The notes under the pieces: model-generated
Database searches by the model: none
Told to the model about the DNA's origin: nothing
The model's input: the letters and a program-made list of their open reading frames with translations, nothing else
NCBI GenBank assembly: GCA_947175145.1
Contig: CAMWLY010000008.1
Coordinates: forward strand, 1-45,549
Direction of reading: 5' to 3'
Length of the DNA: 45,549 bases
Origin: an uncultured Muribaculaceae bacterium
Lineage (GTDB): Bacteria > Bacteroidota > Bacteroidia > Bacteroidales > Muribaculaceae
Made by a program: the position numbers and the translations under genes
Shown: positions 1 to 6,768 of the stretch, piece by piece
Position numbering within the stretch: position 1 is the first letter of the stretch
How the letters are laid out: each line of letters opens with the position of its first letter

Positions 1-94
1 GTTGACAGCTTAGATCCTAATGTTGACAGCTTAGATCCTAATGTTGACAGCTTAGATCCTAATGTTGACAGCTTAGGTCCTAATGTTGACAGCT
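1..94 (+). repeat. Coding 21-bp tandem repeat
   Basis: Four copies of a 21-bp unit starting GTTGACAGCTTAGATCCTAA lie head to tail from 1 to 84, followed by a truncated fifth (85-94). The first three are identical and the fourth has one change (A to G). The unit is a multiple of three and codes VDSLDPN, so gain or loss of units would change linker length without breaking the frame. The array starts at the window edge, so the copy number is a minimum. Confidence 0.95.
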
Positions 95-378
95 CTAAAG
101 ATAATATTAATATAATTATAGATGAGCTTAGGTTAAGTGAAGAAGTTCGCTTTCTTCTAAAGAGGAAGCGTTTGAGTCAGCCTCAGATGGAAACCCTCAT
201 TTGTGAGATTGCCACAGACTGGCGTACAATTCAAGATCTCGCTCGGATATTAGGGAAAGATAAGTCATATCTCCGGAATCATGTTCTACCGAGTTTAATC
301 TCTAAGGGTGTATTGGAAAGAGAGTATGTATCAATTCCTAATCATCCCAATCAACGTTATCGGATAAAACAAGCTTAA
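1..378 (+). CDS. C-terminal part of a winged-helix protein with VDSLDPN repeats (5' end outside window)
   Basis: An open frame runs from base 1 to a TAA at 376-378 with no start in the window, so this is the last ~125 residues of a longer protein. It opens with four tandem heptapeptides VDSLDPN (the fourth reads VDSLGPN) and a fifth partial one, then a polar linker, then about 75 residues that look like a winged-helix domain (a helix-turn-helix around DWRTIQDLARILGKDK and a wing ending HPNQRYRIKQA). Similar C-termini occur in Bacteroidetes AlbA/Schlafen-type ATP-binding or transcriptional-regulator proteins; that assignment is from memory of the family and uncertain. The repeats are translated in frame, so they form a flexible low-complexity spacer. 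An internal TTG at 172 is a poor start because the frame is open upstream. Confidence 0.55.
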   Translation, partial: VDSLDPNVDSLDPNVDSLDPNVDSLGPNVDSSKDNINIIIDELRLSEEVRFLLKRKRLSQPQMETLICEIATDWRTIQDLARILGKDKSYLRNHVLPSLISKGVLEREYVSIPNHPNQRYRIKQA

Positions 379-677
379 TTCGCGTTTCACTTTATTTCAT
401 TGCCTAAGTTACTTGTCTAATATTGTTTTTATACAATTTGAGAATAACATTGTAGTACTCATCAGTAAAAATATAATGGAGTTTTCTAAAATATTAACCC
501 AAACAAATGTACTTTCGGAATAGAATCTTTAATACAATCAGCGGAGTAGATAATTGACAGATAGGTCTTTAGAAAATGTCGTATGACGCTTCCCGCTACA
601 GTCTTGAGGATGTCGAAGTTGGATTGTGTGATAAAATGATTGTATTCAGTACCAGCAGCATTTGTTTGTATTTGTTT

Positions 678-801
678 GTATAAGAATATTCCGGTTTAGC
701 CTTTTATGGTCTGTAATGGTCAAAATTGTTTGTATATAAGTATTTATAATTGTCATAAAATATTAATAATCAATATTCTTCATCTTCTTCAATGAAGAGA
801 A
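678..801 (+). repeat. att-like direct repeat, copy A (left half plus core)
   Basis: Bases 678-742 are identical to 3100-3164 (65 of 65). The similarity continues with small changes to the core CTTCAATGAAGAGAA (787-801), after which copy A diverges from copies B and C. Two ATGGTC boxes lie exactly 10 bp apart (706-711, 716-721), resembling paired arm-type sites. The core itself is an imperfect inverted repeat, TCTTC-aat-GAAGA. Confidence 0.8.
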
Positions 802-1230
802 ATACTAAGTCGCAAGCAGGCGAGTATGTCGCCTTAAATTATTAAGATACAAGCGATTGATAAGCAAAGCAATAAACTTGGCAATCGCTTTCTGCTATGT
901 TTTACCGCAAAATTAATTTGCCTTAATTCAGGTATTTATACTTTGAATAAAGGCAAAACTTGTCTAAAAATGGAGATCTTCATCTTTCTCTCAACAAAAG
1001 ATGGATAAGTGTTGAAACACCATCTGGAACGAGCTCCAACCCAAAGGCATTCTTGACTTCATCCGCACAATGACAGATGCAAGCTTTCTACTTTACTAAT
1101 AATAGGTTAATTATGTAATCTTTCCATTATAAATATTTTAGAAATATATTACAACCAACGAGTTATCCTAAATCTTATTTTTGCATATTTTTTTAGATTA
1201 AAAGTGCAGGGTTATTGCAGTGAGATTTGT

Positions 1231-1238
1231 TATCTTTA
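1231..1238 (+). promoter_or_regulatory. Bacteroidetes -7 box (TATCTTTA) abutting the DUF1848 start
   Basis: TATCTTTA matches the TAnnTTTG consensus at seven of eight positions and ends 4 bp before the ATG at 1243, so the transcript would have almost no leader. No clear -33 TTG lies at the usual spacing. Confidence 0.4.
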
Positions 1239-1242
1239 AAGC

Positions 1243-2301
1243 ATGAAGCAAAAGAGAGTCAGGATAATCAAGGAAGATGGAACAGAGGTCGATGCTGTGG
1301 CGCCTGTGATATTATCAGCGAGTAGGGCTACGGATATTCCGGCATTTTATTCCGAATGGTTTTTCAATAGGCTTGAAAGAGGGTATTGCCGTTGGAGGAA
1401 TCCGTTTAATGGAGCGGATAGTTATGTGGCTTTCAAGGATGTTCGGTTTATTGTATTCTGGTCTAAGGATCCTCGTCCGCTTGTTCATTATATTGATAGA
1501 CTTGAGGAAAAGGGGATAGGGTGCTATATTCAATATACGCTTAATGATTATGAGGAGGAGAGTCTTGAACCCGGAGTGCCACCATTGGCTCAGCGTATTG
1601 AGACTTTCAAGATGCTTGTCGATAAATTGGGTAAGGGGAATGTTATATGGAGATTTGACCCCATGATTCTCACTGATAAAATAAGCATTGATAATTTGCT
1701 TGAAAAAGTCAGAAATATCGGAAATCAGCTTCAGGATTATACCGAGAAACTTGTATTCAGCTTTGCTGACATTGCCTCATATCGAAAAGTTAAGTCTAAT
1801 CTCGAAAAGAGCGGTATCAATTACATTGAATGGAATGAGGCTTTAATTACCGAATTTGCTCGGAAATTATCTGTAATGAACCGTGATTGTGGTTGGAACT
1901 TCAAGTTGGCTACCTGTGGGGAGAAGATTAATCTGGATCAATTCGGAATACAACATAATAGATGTATTGATGATGAATTGATTACACATATCTCATGGCA
2001 GGACAAGTTGCTTATGGATCATCTCGGGATGAAGATTAAAACTCCTACTCCGTGTCTTTTCGGTAATGCCGAGATTCCGGACAAAGCGATTATCCTTGAT
2101 GACAGGCATTATGCTTTACGGACTCGTAATAATCGTGATTTAGGACAACGTAAATTCTGCGGCTGTATAAGTGCTAAAGATATAGGTCAGTATAATACTT
2201 GTCCGCATGGTTGTGTGTATTGCTATGCAAATACGACTACGGATTCTGCCATAAGGTCTTTTAACCGGCATAATCCCCTTTCTGAGACAATAATAAAATA
2301 A
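1243..2301 (+). CDS. DUF1848 family radical-SAM-like protein
   Basis: The 352-residue protein matches DUF1848: the N-terminal ILSASRATDIPAFYSEWF, the FIVFWSKDP segment, the IQYTLNDYE strand and the VIWRFDPMIL segment. The C-terminus carries a cysteine cluster: C306 and C308, then C320, C324 and C327 in a CxxxCxxC arrangement (CPHGCVYCYAN) as used for a radical-SAM iron-sulphur cluster, here at the C-terminal rather than the usual N-terminal end. The reaction and substrate are not known to me. The start is the ATG just after a TATCTTTA box. A methyltransferase starts 12 bp downstream and is probably co-transcribed. The pair forms cassette 1 between repeat copies A and B, which suggests acquisition by transfer and a possible role in defence or nucleic-acid modification (inference). 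Confidence 0.8.
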   Translation: MKQKRVRIIKEDGTEVDAVAPVILSASRATDIPAFYSEWFFNRLERGYCRWRNPFNGADSYVAFKDVRFIVFWSKDPRPLVHYIDRLEEKGIGCYIQYTLNDYEEESLEPGVPPLAQRIETFKMLVDKLGKGNVIWRFDPMILTDKISIDNLLEKVRNIGNQLQDYTEKLVFSFADIASYRKVKSNLEKSGINYIEWNEALITEFARKLSVMNRDCGWNFKLATCGEKINLDQFGIQHNRCIDDELITHISWQDKLLMDHLGMKIKTPTPCLFGNAEIPDKAIILDDRHYALRTRNNRDLGQRKFCGCISAKDIGQYNTCPHGCVYCYANTTTDSAIRSFNRHNPLSETIIK

Positions 2302-2313
2302 GACCAATCAGAT

Positions 2314-3051
2314 ATGTTGAAACTTCTAAACTCCGAGAAAATAATTGCAGAAGCAACGGAATATTGTAAATCATTGCCAGATTCTAAGCAAAAGGTGCTA
2401 AAAGAGTCATTATGCAATGGGAGGGCATTGTTGAGAAGTTCTGATCAAATGAAAGCTTACCTGTATCACTACGGGAATATTCATCGTCAGAAGCTGCTAA
2501 AAGCATATTCAAAACTGCCTGAATATATATTCAGCAGAAACTTTTCCGTCATAGATTGGGGCTGTGGTCAGGGTCTCGGTTCTATAGTATTGGATGAATT
2601 TATTGAAGAAGAGAAGGAAGTTAAGAATATAATAACAGACATAACCTTAATAGAACCATCTATACATTGTCTTCGTCAGGCAATCGGATATGTCCAGTGG
2701 ACATTGCCTAAAGCAATGCTTACTGCAATAAGCAAGAAGGAGGACAACATAAGTAATGATGATATTTGTCTCCAAGAGAGTAGCGTTGTACATATTTTGT
2801 CCAACATTGTAGATATGCCAGAATTCTCTGGTAAAGGATTAAAGGAAATTCTGGCCTCAAGCCCCACTTACCGACATGTGATAGTCATGGTCAGTCCTTT
2901 CTATCCGGAAGAAGGTAGAGGAAAAAGAATGGATGAGTTTTGCGACTCTCTTGAAAGATTCCAAAATGTTTATTCGTTTCAAAAGCATATTGATGAGTGG
3001 AAAGAAGATTATAGTTGTCAGATTCGAATTATGGATAACTGTAAAAAATAG
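2314..3051 (+). CDS. Class I SAM-dependent methyltransferase-like protein
   Basis: The 245-residue protein has a clear SAM-binding motif I, VIDWGCGQG at residues 79-87, preceded by QMKAYLYHYGNIHRQKLLKAY, a lead-in I associate with Bacteroidetes methyltransferases of unknown substrate. An acidic position after strand 2 (TLIEPS) fits motif II. The substrate cannot be read from the sequence. It follows the DUF1848 gene by 12 bp, likely in one operon. It ends in RIMDNCKK about 45 bp before the identical part of repeat B. A neighbouring frame stays open to 3121 (ending ICLYKNIPV), so the original C-terminus may have been altered when the repeat junction formed; a natural end is equally possible. 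Confidence 0.7.
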   Translation: MLKLLNSEKIIAEATEYCKSLPDSKQKVLKESLCNGRALLRSSDQMKAYLYHYGNIHRQKLLKAYSKLPEYIFSRNFSVIDWGCGQGLGSIVLDEFIEEEKEVKNIITDITLIEPSIHCLRQAIGYVQWTLPKAMLTAISKKEDNISNDDICLQESSVVHILSNIVDMPEFSGKGLKEILASSPTYRHVIVMVSPFYPEEGRGKRMDEFCDSLERFQNVYSFQKHIDEWKEDYSCQIRIMDNCKK

Positions 3052-3099
3052 ACTTCTAAATTCCTTCATTCAAGATCATAAGGAAGAATGGATTTGTCT

Positions 3100-3267
3100 G
3101 TATAAGAATATTCCGGTTTAGCCTTTTATGGTCTGTAATGGTCAAAATTGTTTGTATATAAGTAGTTTAAGTTATGATAAACTTTGATAATCAATATTCT
3201 TCATCTTCTTCAACGAAGAGGAATATTAATCGCTTACAATCAGTTAAATAAAAGATAATCAATCGGA
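3100..3267 (+). repeat. att-like direct repeat, copy B (both halves plus core)
   Basis: The left half (3100-3220) matches copy A, with 65 identical bases at the start. From the core CTTCAACGAAGAGGA (3208-3222) to 3267 it matches copy C (6984-7043) at 54 of 60 positions without gaps. Copy B is thus the only one with both arms, as expected for an unrecombined or rejoined site. Paired ATGGTC boxes lie at 3128-3133 and 3138-3143; another ATGGTC sits beyond it at 3314-3319. Confidence 0.8.
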
Positions 3268-3303
3268 TAAACAATGAAAACTTGTTTATCCGATTGATTT
3301 TTT
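3257..3303 (+). terminator. Perfect 17-bp hairpin followed by a T run
   Basis: AATCAATCGGATAAACA (3257-3273) is exactly complementary to TGTTTATCCGATTGATT (3283-3299) with a 9-base loop, followed by TTTT. It fits a rho-independent terminator for cassette 1. Its left arm is also the end of the repeat shared with copy C, so the hairpin has been built onto the repeat. Confidence 0.65.
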
Positions 3304-3501
3304 ATAGCCTCATATGGTCTGGATGCTGGACCACATTCGGTAATAAACCCAATTATTGGTCATTTGTTTAGCAAAAGTTACACCGATACAAAAATACTCC
3401 GGAATAGTCCTATTTCATATAGAAGCGGAATATTCCGGAGTAAAACGGCCAATTACTTTGGGGAACGCTGGCACTATTGTTTTTGTGGGGGTGAGCTTTG
3501 C
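3268..3501. other. Spacer with an 11-bp inverted repeat
   Basis: This 230-bp stretch has no supported gene. It holds ACTCCGGAATA (3396-3406) against TATTCCGGAGT (3431-3441). The right arm overlaps the palindrome CGGAATATTCCG, which resembles the AATATTCCGG at the left edge of repeats A and B. Confidence 0.55.
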
Positions 3502-3858
3502 TTATTCAGGTTCTACATCCTCTAATTCATCAATGATATCAATTAATTTGCTACCTTCGATGCTGAGATTTTCTATTAGCTCTATCGGATTGGAAAACGA
3601 CTCGTGCTCTTTGTTGTAGTTTTCATCGCAAAGTGCTGAGTGATCCGGTTCAAAAAGTAAATGATACTTTTTTCCATGATAGCTGAATTCCACGTCGTAA
3701 CCTTGCACTGCAAAGTCGTAGAATAGAACCTGCCTCGCGTTGTTCGGATAGCCACCGTAAGTAGTCCCGAATTTTGCCGTATTAGGTGGATAAGCCGCAT
3801 TGTAACGGAATCCAAGAATGTCTTTCCCAATGTAGGGAAAATCATTTTGCTCGTTCAT
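3502..3858 (-). CDS. Small acidic protein, candidate immunity protein
   Basis: The 118-residue protein is acidic, especially at its C-terminus (IDIIDELEDVEPE), has no signal peptide or membrane segment, and contains aromatic-rich strands such as VLFYDFAVQGYDVEFSYHGKKYHLLFEPD. I do not recognise a family. It starts 3 bp after the stop of the toxin-like gene, so the two are almost certainly co-translated from one mRNA. A small acidic soluble protein directly after a toxin-like C-terminal domain is the usual layout of an immunity gene in contact or polymorphic toxin loci, which is the only basis for the suggestion. Confidence 0.5.
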   Translation of the reverse strand: MNEQNDFPYIGKDILGFRYNAAYPPNTAKFGTTYGGYPNNARQVLFYDFAVQGYDVEFSYHGKKYHLLFEPDHSALCDENYNKEHESFSNPIELIENLSIEGSKLIDIIDELEDVEPE

Positions 3859-3861
3859 ATT

Positions 3862-4230
3862 TTATTGTTTAAAATTTCTAATTTTTTCAAGCAACGCCTT
3901 CATCTTTGAGTCCAGCGGTTTGGATGTTGTAGGACGACCTTTCTGCCAGTCATGATAATGGGAACCAAGATTCTTATGATCAACTGTATGAATTTCCCAA
4001 ATCTTCTTCCCGTCAGGTCCGTATTTTGCTATTGCCTTTACATCATGGCCGTCTTTATAAAAAGTGGCATATGTTCGATTTGGCGTATGACTTTCTTCAG
4101 GCAGTTTTATACCTGCCTTAGGATTCTTTGGAGAAACAATTTGAATTTCTCCGCATGTGGCAATTGTAGAATAGGCTCTTCCTAATTCTGAATTTGTGGA
4201 GCCTGAAGAGAAACTTCCATTAGCGCCCAT
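3862..4230 (-). CDS. Toxin-like / phage-associated C-terminal domain protein
   Basis: The 122-residue protein runs from the ATG at 4228-4230, which overlaps the end of the DUF4417 gene by 11 bp. A longer in-frame extension to 4281 would start inside that gene and is less likely. The N-terminus is Gly/Ser rich (MGANGSFSSGSTNSELGRAY). The C-terminal 70 residues form a compact domain with YATFYKDGHDVKAIAKYGPDG, IWEIHTVDHKNLGSHYHDW and a final helix ALLEKIRNFKQ. The histidine-rich centre (H-T-V-D-H, H-Y-H) could be catalytic or metal-binding. Similar tails occur, to my recollection, at the ends of phage or polymorphic toxin proteins; the activity is not known. Neighbours: a DUF4417 gene before, a possible immunity gene after. 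Confidence 0.5.
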   Translation of the reverse strand: MGANGSFSSGSTNSELGRAYSTIATCGEIQIVSPKNPKAGIKLPEESHTPNRTYATFYKDGHDVKAIAKYGPDGKKIWEIHTVDHKNLGSHYHDWQKGRPTTSKPLDSKMKALLEKIRNFKQ

Positions 4231-4960
4231 TGCGAAGATTTTTAAGGTTGATATTCTCGAAATAGACGCTGATGTCCTCACGTTCGCCCGGCATCTTATC
4301 TCCGTAGCGAATTATGAGGCTAGGTTCAAGAACACGCAGTGCCTCCTCATAACCATTTCGCCACAGAAACATTGCAGCATGATTTCCCTTTATACCAGTG
4401 CAATTGATTGCAATTACGGAGTGTTTGGGAATCCCCAAGAAAGCATAAGCATAACTTGAAGGGTCCGACCAAGTGACATTGGGAATCATGAAAACGCCCT
4501 GTGACTGATAGAACGCGGTGAGAGCCTTGTTCCACCAGTTGTTGGAATAGCGTAAAAACTCGTTCATGCCAATCTTCTGAGAGAAGTCAGGTCCCACCAC
4601 GCATGAGAACTTCTTAAGAGGCTCAACATAACGCTTCGGATTGTGTAGGACTCTCGCAAAATTAGCATCTGGTTCGTAAAACACGACCATCAAATCCTTA
4701 TTGGCCTTGTTGATGACTTTGCTGAATGGCAGTGCCTGCAAGGGTAAGCCGAAGGGTTCCACTCTTTTCACGATTGGGATTGGGAGTTGCCCTGGTATGG
4801 TAAGAAACTCCACATTGTCCAGAATGTTTTGCTTGTTAAGAACTAAGTCACCGGTACGATATCCGGGACTTCGGTGTTTCTTCTTTTTCGGAGAGGAGGT
4901 TCCAATATTCACCTCTTCCTTCCCGTTGAAGAATTCGGGATTGAAAATTGTATCTTCCAT
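4220..4960 (-). CDS. DUF4417 domain-containing protein
   Basis: The 246-residue protein has the DUF4417 signature in order: a proline-rich opening strand, LPFSKVINKANKDLMVVFYEPD, NPKRYVEPLKKFSCVVGPDFS, then VFMIPNVTWSDPSSYAYAFLGIPKHSVIAI and a glycine-rich end. DUF4417 is common on phages and mobile elements of Firmicutes and Bacteroidetes; its function is not known to me. The start chosen is MEDTIFNPEFF (4960) rather than an in-frame codon 27 bases upstream. It overlaps the toxin-like gene by 11 bp, giving a three-gene operon 4960 to 3502. No recognisable -7 box lies directly upstream on this strand, while a strong promoter faces the other way about 50 bp upstream. Confidence 0.75.
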   Translation of the reverse strand: MEDTIFNPEFFNGKEEVNIGTSSPKKKKHRSPGYRTGDLVLNKQNILDNVEFLTIPGQLPIPIVKRVEPFGLPLQALPFSKVINKANKDLMVVFYEPDANFARVLHNPKRYVEPLKKFSCVVGPDFSQKIGMNEFLRYSNNWWNKALTAFYQSQGVFMIPNVTWSDPSSYAYAFLGIPKHSVIAINCTGIKGNHAAMFLWRNGYEEALRVLEPSLIIRYGDKMPGEREDISVYFENINLKNLRNGR

Positions 4961-5013
4961 ATAAAAATTTTGAAAGATTAATAACAATCCTCACAGAAAT
5001 ACGGGTACAACTA

Positions 5014-5044
5014 TTGCGTATTACGAATTATATTCGTAATTTTG
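5014..5044 (+). promoter_or_regulatory. Promoter with overlapping palindromic operator
   Basis: TTG (5014-5016), a 20-bp spacer and TAATTTTG (5037-5044) match the Bacteroidetes -33/-7 consensus exactly. The spacer and -7 box are covered by a perfect inverted repeat, ATTACGAAT-tat-ATTCGTAAT (5020-5040). A dimeric repressor bound there would block the promoter. It reads right, into the candidate small RNA, and away from the DUF4417 gene. Confidence 0.65.
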
Positions 5045-5136
5045 CGGCTATCAAACCCTCGTATCCCGTTTTCTGCAAGGGATAACGAACTCTTAGGATG
5101 CCTCATTCTTGGCAGAGAGTGGGGCGCCGTTTTTTT
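5045..5136 (+). ncRNA. Candidate structured small RNA with intrinsic terminator
   Basis: Downstream of the promoter at 5014-5044 the plus strand can fold into a compact RNA. A closing helix pairs CGGC (5045-5048) with GCCG (5126-5129) and CCC (5056-5058) with GGG (5121-5124). Hairpin 1 pairs TCGTATCCC (5059-5067) with GGGATAACGA (5079-5088, one bulge). Hairpin 2 pairs ACTCT (5089-5093) with AGAGT (5116-5120) and TGCC (5099-5102) with GGCA (5111-5114). Seven Ts follow (5130-5136). The exact start is uncertain and may exclude the first few bases of the closing helix. I do not recognise an Rfam family. It lies between the DUF4417 operon and the ImmA/PIN pair, and could be a regulator or RNA partner of one of them. 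Confidence 0.5.
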
Positions 5137-5189
5137 GTATACTTAAATCATATTTTCCTCCTTTCTTACTTTTTTTCGAATATTTATTT

Positions 5190-5636
5190 TTATAGACAAG
5201 CTGCTATTCTAAATGCACTACTTAATCTGGATGTACGAACATCGGTCATAAGTACTGTAGATTCTGATATTTCAGTTTTTCTACGTTCAATCTTGATTGT
5301 CTCAATACCCAGTTCATCGCAGATTTTCTGAGTAATCGTATCCATGATTGCCACTTTGATTTTACGGGATTTTGCCAGAAACAATAAGCTGCTTTCTGAG
5401 AAGCCTATCTGTTGTAACGAGTGGTTGGTATGAAAGAATGAAACTAATTGTTGCATTTGGTCAGGCGATAAGCTTATCACACTGATGTATCCGGGATAGA
5501 GGCACACACTGTCGTCGGCTGATAAATCAGTTGTAATCAAGTTATAGATATTTCGTAAAGAAAAAATTATATCCGAATACTCCATGCAATGTTTGCCGAC
5601 TACTATATTATTCTTTTCCATATTGTCAGAAAGCAT
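5190..5636 (-). CDS. PIN-like domain protein paired with XRE-ImmA
   Basis: The 148-residue protein has the late part of a PIN-type fold: a glutamate-bearing helix (GFSESSLLFLAKSRKIK), a hydrophobic strand ending in Asp (VAIMD) and a helix (TQKICDELGIETI). This fits the E..A.A..../...D...R..A...GI pattern of PIN-like nucleases. An acidic stretch (TTDLSADD) may supply other metal ligands, but the first Asp of classical PIN domains is not obvious, so it could be degenerate. The ATG at 5634-5636 overlaps the end of the XRE-ImmA gene by 11 bp; a second ATG at 5619-5621 is possible. XRE-ImmA proteins are often coupled to a small partner of this kind (COG2856-linked PIN or DUF4411), suggesting a toxin or addiction pair. 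Confidence 0.45.
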   Translation of the reverse strand: MLSDNMEKNNIVVGKHCMEYSDIIFSLRNIYNLITTDLSADDSVCLYPGYISVISLSPDQMQQLVSFFHTNHSLQQIGFSESSLLFLAKSRKIKVAIMDTITQKICDELGIETIKIERRKTEISESTVLMTDVRTSRLSSAFRIAACL

Positions 5637-6714
5637 AGGATTTGGATTCTACTTCCGTTATTGATTTGTTTAGCAATTGGGCAGCCTTCGATATGGAAAT
5701 TAACTCTTGAGTTAGAGCGCTATAAACTAATCCCTCATAAAACTCTTCATCATAATCTTTGGAAGACAGCGGTTCTGTATATCGGGACATCTCAACCCAT
5801 GCCTTAAATTTGGGATCCATGTTTTTTTTGATACAATAACCCCTATGACGATTCTCATTGAAGATACCCAAACGTTTAAATGAGTAAGCTATCGCATCAA
5901 TAGAGATGCCGTATGCCTTCTGAATCTTTTTTAATTCATGTGCTGATATTTTGGATTTGCTGCCAAATTCAGATTCCACGACTTCCGACGGCAGTAACAT
6001 CTCAGAAGCAAAAGCATCGCACAGTCTCTCCTTATCATGATTTGATAATCCTTTGTCAAATGAAGAATTGGCAAGCAAGTGAGCCAACTCATGCATTTGT
6101 GTGAACCGGCGTCGTTCGATGTTCTGGATATTTGTATTTATGACCATCAAAGGAATATCATCGCTTGCATATCCACTGATACCGTCAAAGCCCTCCGGAC
6201 CGTCAATATCAAACACCTTTATGCCATGATCCATAAGAATATTCTTTACATTTGGAATGGGAGAAATACCTATACCCCATGCCCTTCTCACTTCTTTTGC
6301 AAGCATAATCATCTGTATAGGAAGAGATATGTGAGCATGTACACTAATCTGAATCTTACTGTATTTCTTACCAAGGATAGTCTCAATATCGATGAAACGT
6401 TCCACCTTATCTTGAATCCTGATTTTTAAGGCTGTCTGATCTTTAGAGCCGACACTTGTTTTCTTTCTAAAGGATATCTCGACTTCTGAAATATCAAAAG
6501 TGTATGGTCTGAAAAAGTAATCCACCGGTACATTTAATGCCTGAGAGAGTTTAATTAGGATTGCACTACCCGCCATTGTTTTTCCGGCTTCATATTTGGA
6601 TATTGTTTGCTTGGATACCTCCTTTCCGGTTTTTGCGGAAAGAGCATCCATCGATAAGCCGGCCTTTTGCCGTGCTTGTTTCAGTCTTTTTGCGAATAAC
6701 TCTTTTGTATCCAT
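5626..6714 (-). CDS. XRE-family regulator fused to ImmA/IrrE-type metallopeptidase
   Basis: The 362-residue protein has an N-terminal XRE helix-turn-helix (residues about 7-64, LKQARQKAGLSMDALS then KQTISKYEAGK) and a C-terminal ImmA/IrrE peptidase domain with the zinc motif HELAH at residues 208-212, followed by a conserved ERLCDAFASEMLLPSEV segment that supplies the third ligand region. In family members the protease cleaves a repressor, or its own regulator, after a damage or phage signal and controls mobile-element genes. A full promoter lies at 6739-6768, giving a leader of about 20 bases. The downstream PIN-like gene overlaps by 11 bp, so expression is coupled. It could be the regulator that binds the palindrome at 5020-5040 (inference). 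Confidence 0.85.
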   Translation of the reverse strand: MDTKELFAKRLKQARQKAGLSMDALSAKTGKEVSKQTISKYEAGKTMAGSAILIKLSQALNVPVDYFFRPYTFDISEVEISFRKKTSVGSKDQTALKIRIQDKVERFIDIETILGKKYSKIQISVHAHISLPIQMIMLAKEVRRAWGIGISPIPNVKNILMDHGIKVFDIDGPEGFDGISGYASDDIPLMVINTNIQNIERRRFTQMHELAHLLANSSFDKGLSNHDKERLCDAFASEMLLPSEVVESEFGSKSKISAHELKKIQKAYGISIDAIAYSFKRLGIFNENRHRGYCIKKNMDPKFKAWVEMSRYTEPLSSKDYDEEFYEGLVYSALTQELISISKAAQLLNKSITEVESKSYAF

Positions 6715-6738
6715 TTATATGTATTATTTAATATGCGA

Positions 6739-6768
6739 CAAAATTACAAAATTATTTTGAAATGTCAA
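6739..6768 (-). promoter_or_regulatory. Promoter of the XRE-ImmA gene
   Basis: On the minus strand TTG (6768-6766), a 19-bp spacer and TAATTTTG (6746-6739) match the Bacteroidetes consensus. A second overlapping TAATTTTG lies just upstream. Transcription would start about 20 bases before the ATG at 6714. Confidence 0.6.

Larger units (their letters stand above)
379..1242. other. AT-rich intergenic stretch with repeat copy A and hairpins
   Basis: No convincing gene is present. It contains att-like repeat copy A (about 678-801) and two hairpins: AAGCGATTG at 851-859 against CAATCGCTT at 882-890, and TTTGCCTTAATTCA at 917-930 against TGAATAAAGGCAAA at 944-957 (one mismatch). Bases 960-1100 read as plausible protein in more than one frame (for instance a minus-strand stretch with FGLELVPDGVSTLIH), which suggests a decayed gene fragment. 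A 35-codon plus-strand frame at 576-683 has no supporting signal. Confidence 0.6.

Noticed and set aside
1-94. CRISPR-like tandem array
   Set aside because: The repeats are head to tail with no spacers, are 21 bp, and are translated in frame; no cas gene is seen.
576-683. Small plus-strand frame of 35 codons ending in repeat A
   Set aside because: A stop lies directly before the ATG, the end falls in the repeat, and no promoter or homology is visible.
3052-3121. Frameshifted extension of the methyltransferase into repeat B
   Set aside because: The alternative frame is short and could be chance; without a family alignment the TAG at 3049-3051 is accepted as the end.
4230-4281. Longer N-terminus for the toxin-like gene
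   Set aside because: It would lie wholly within the end of the DUF4417 gene; the ATG at 4230 gives the normal short overlap.
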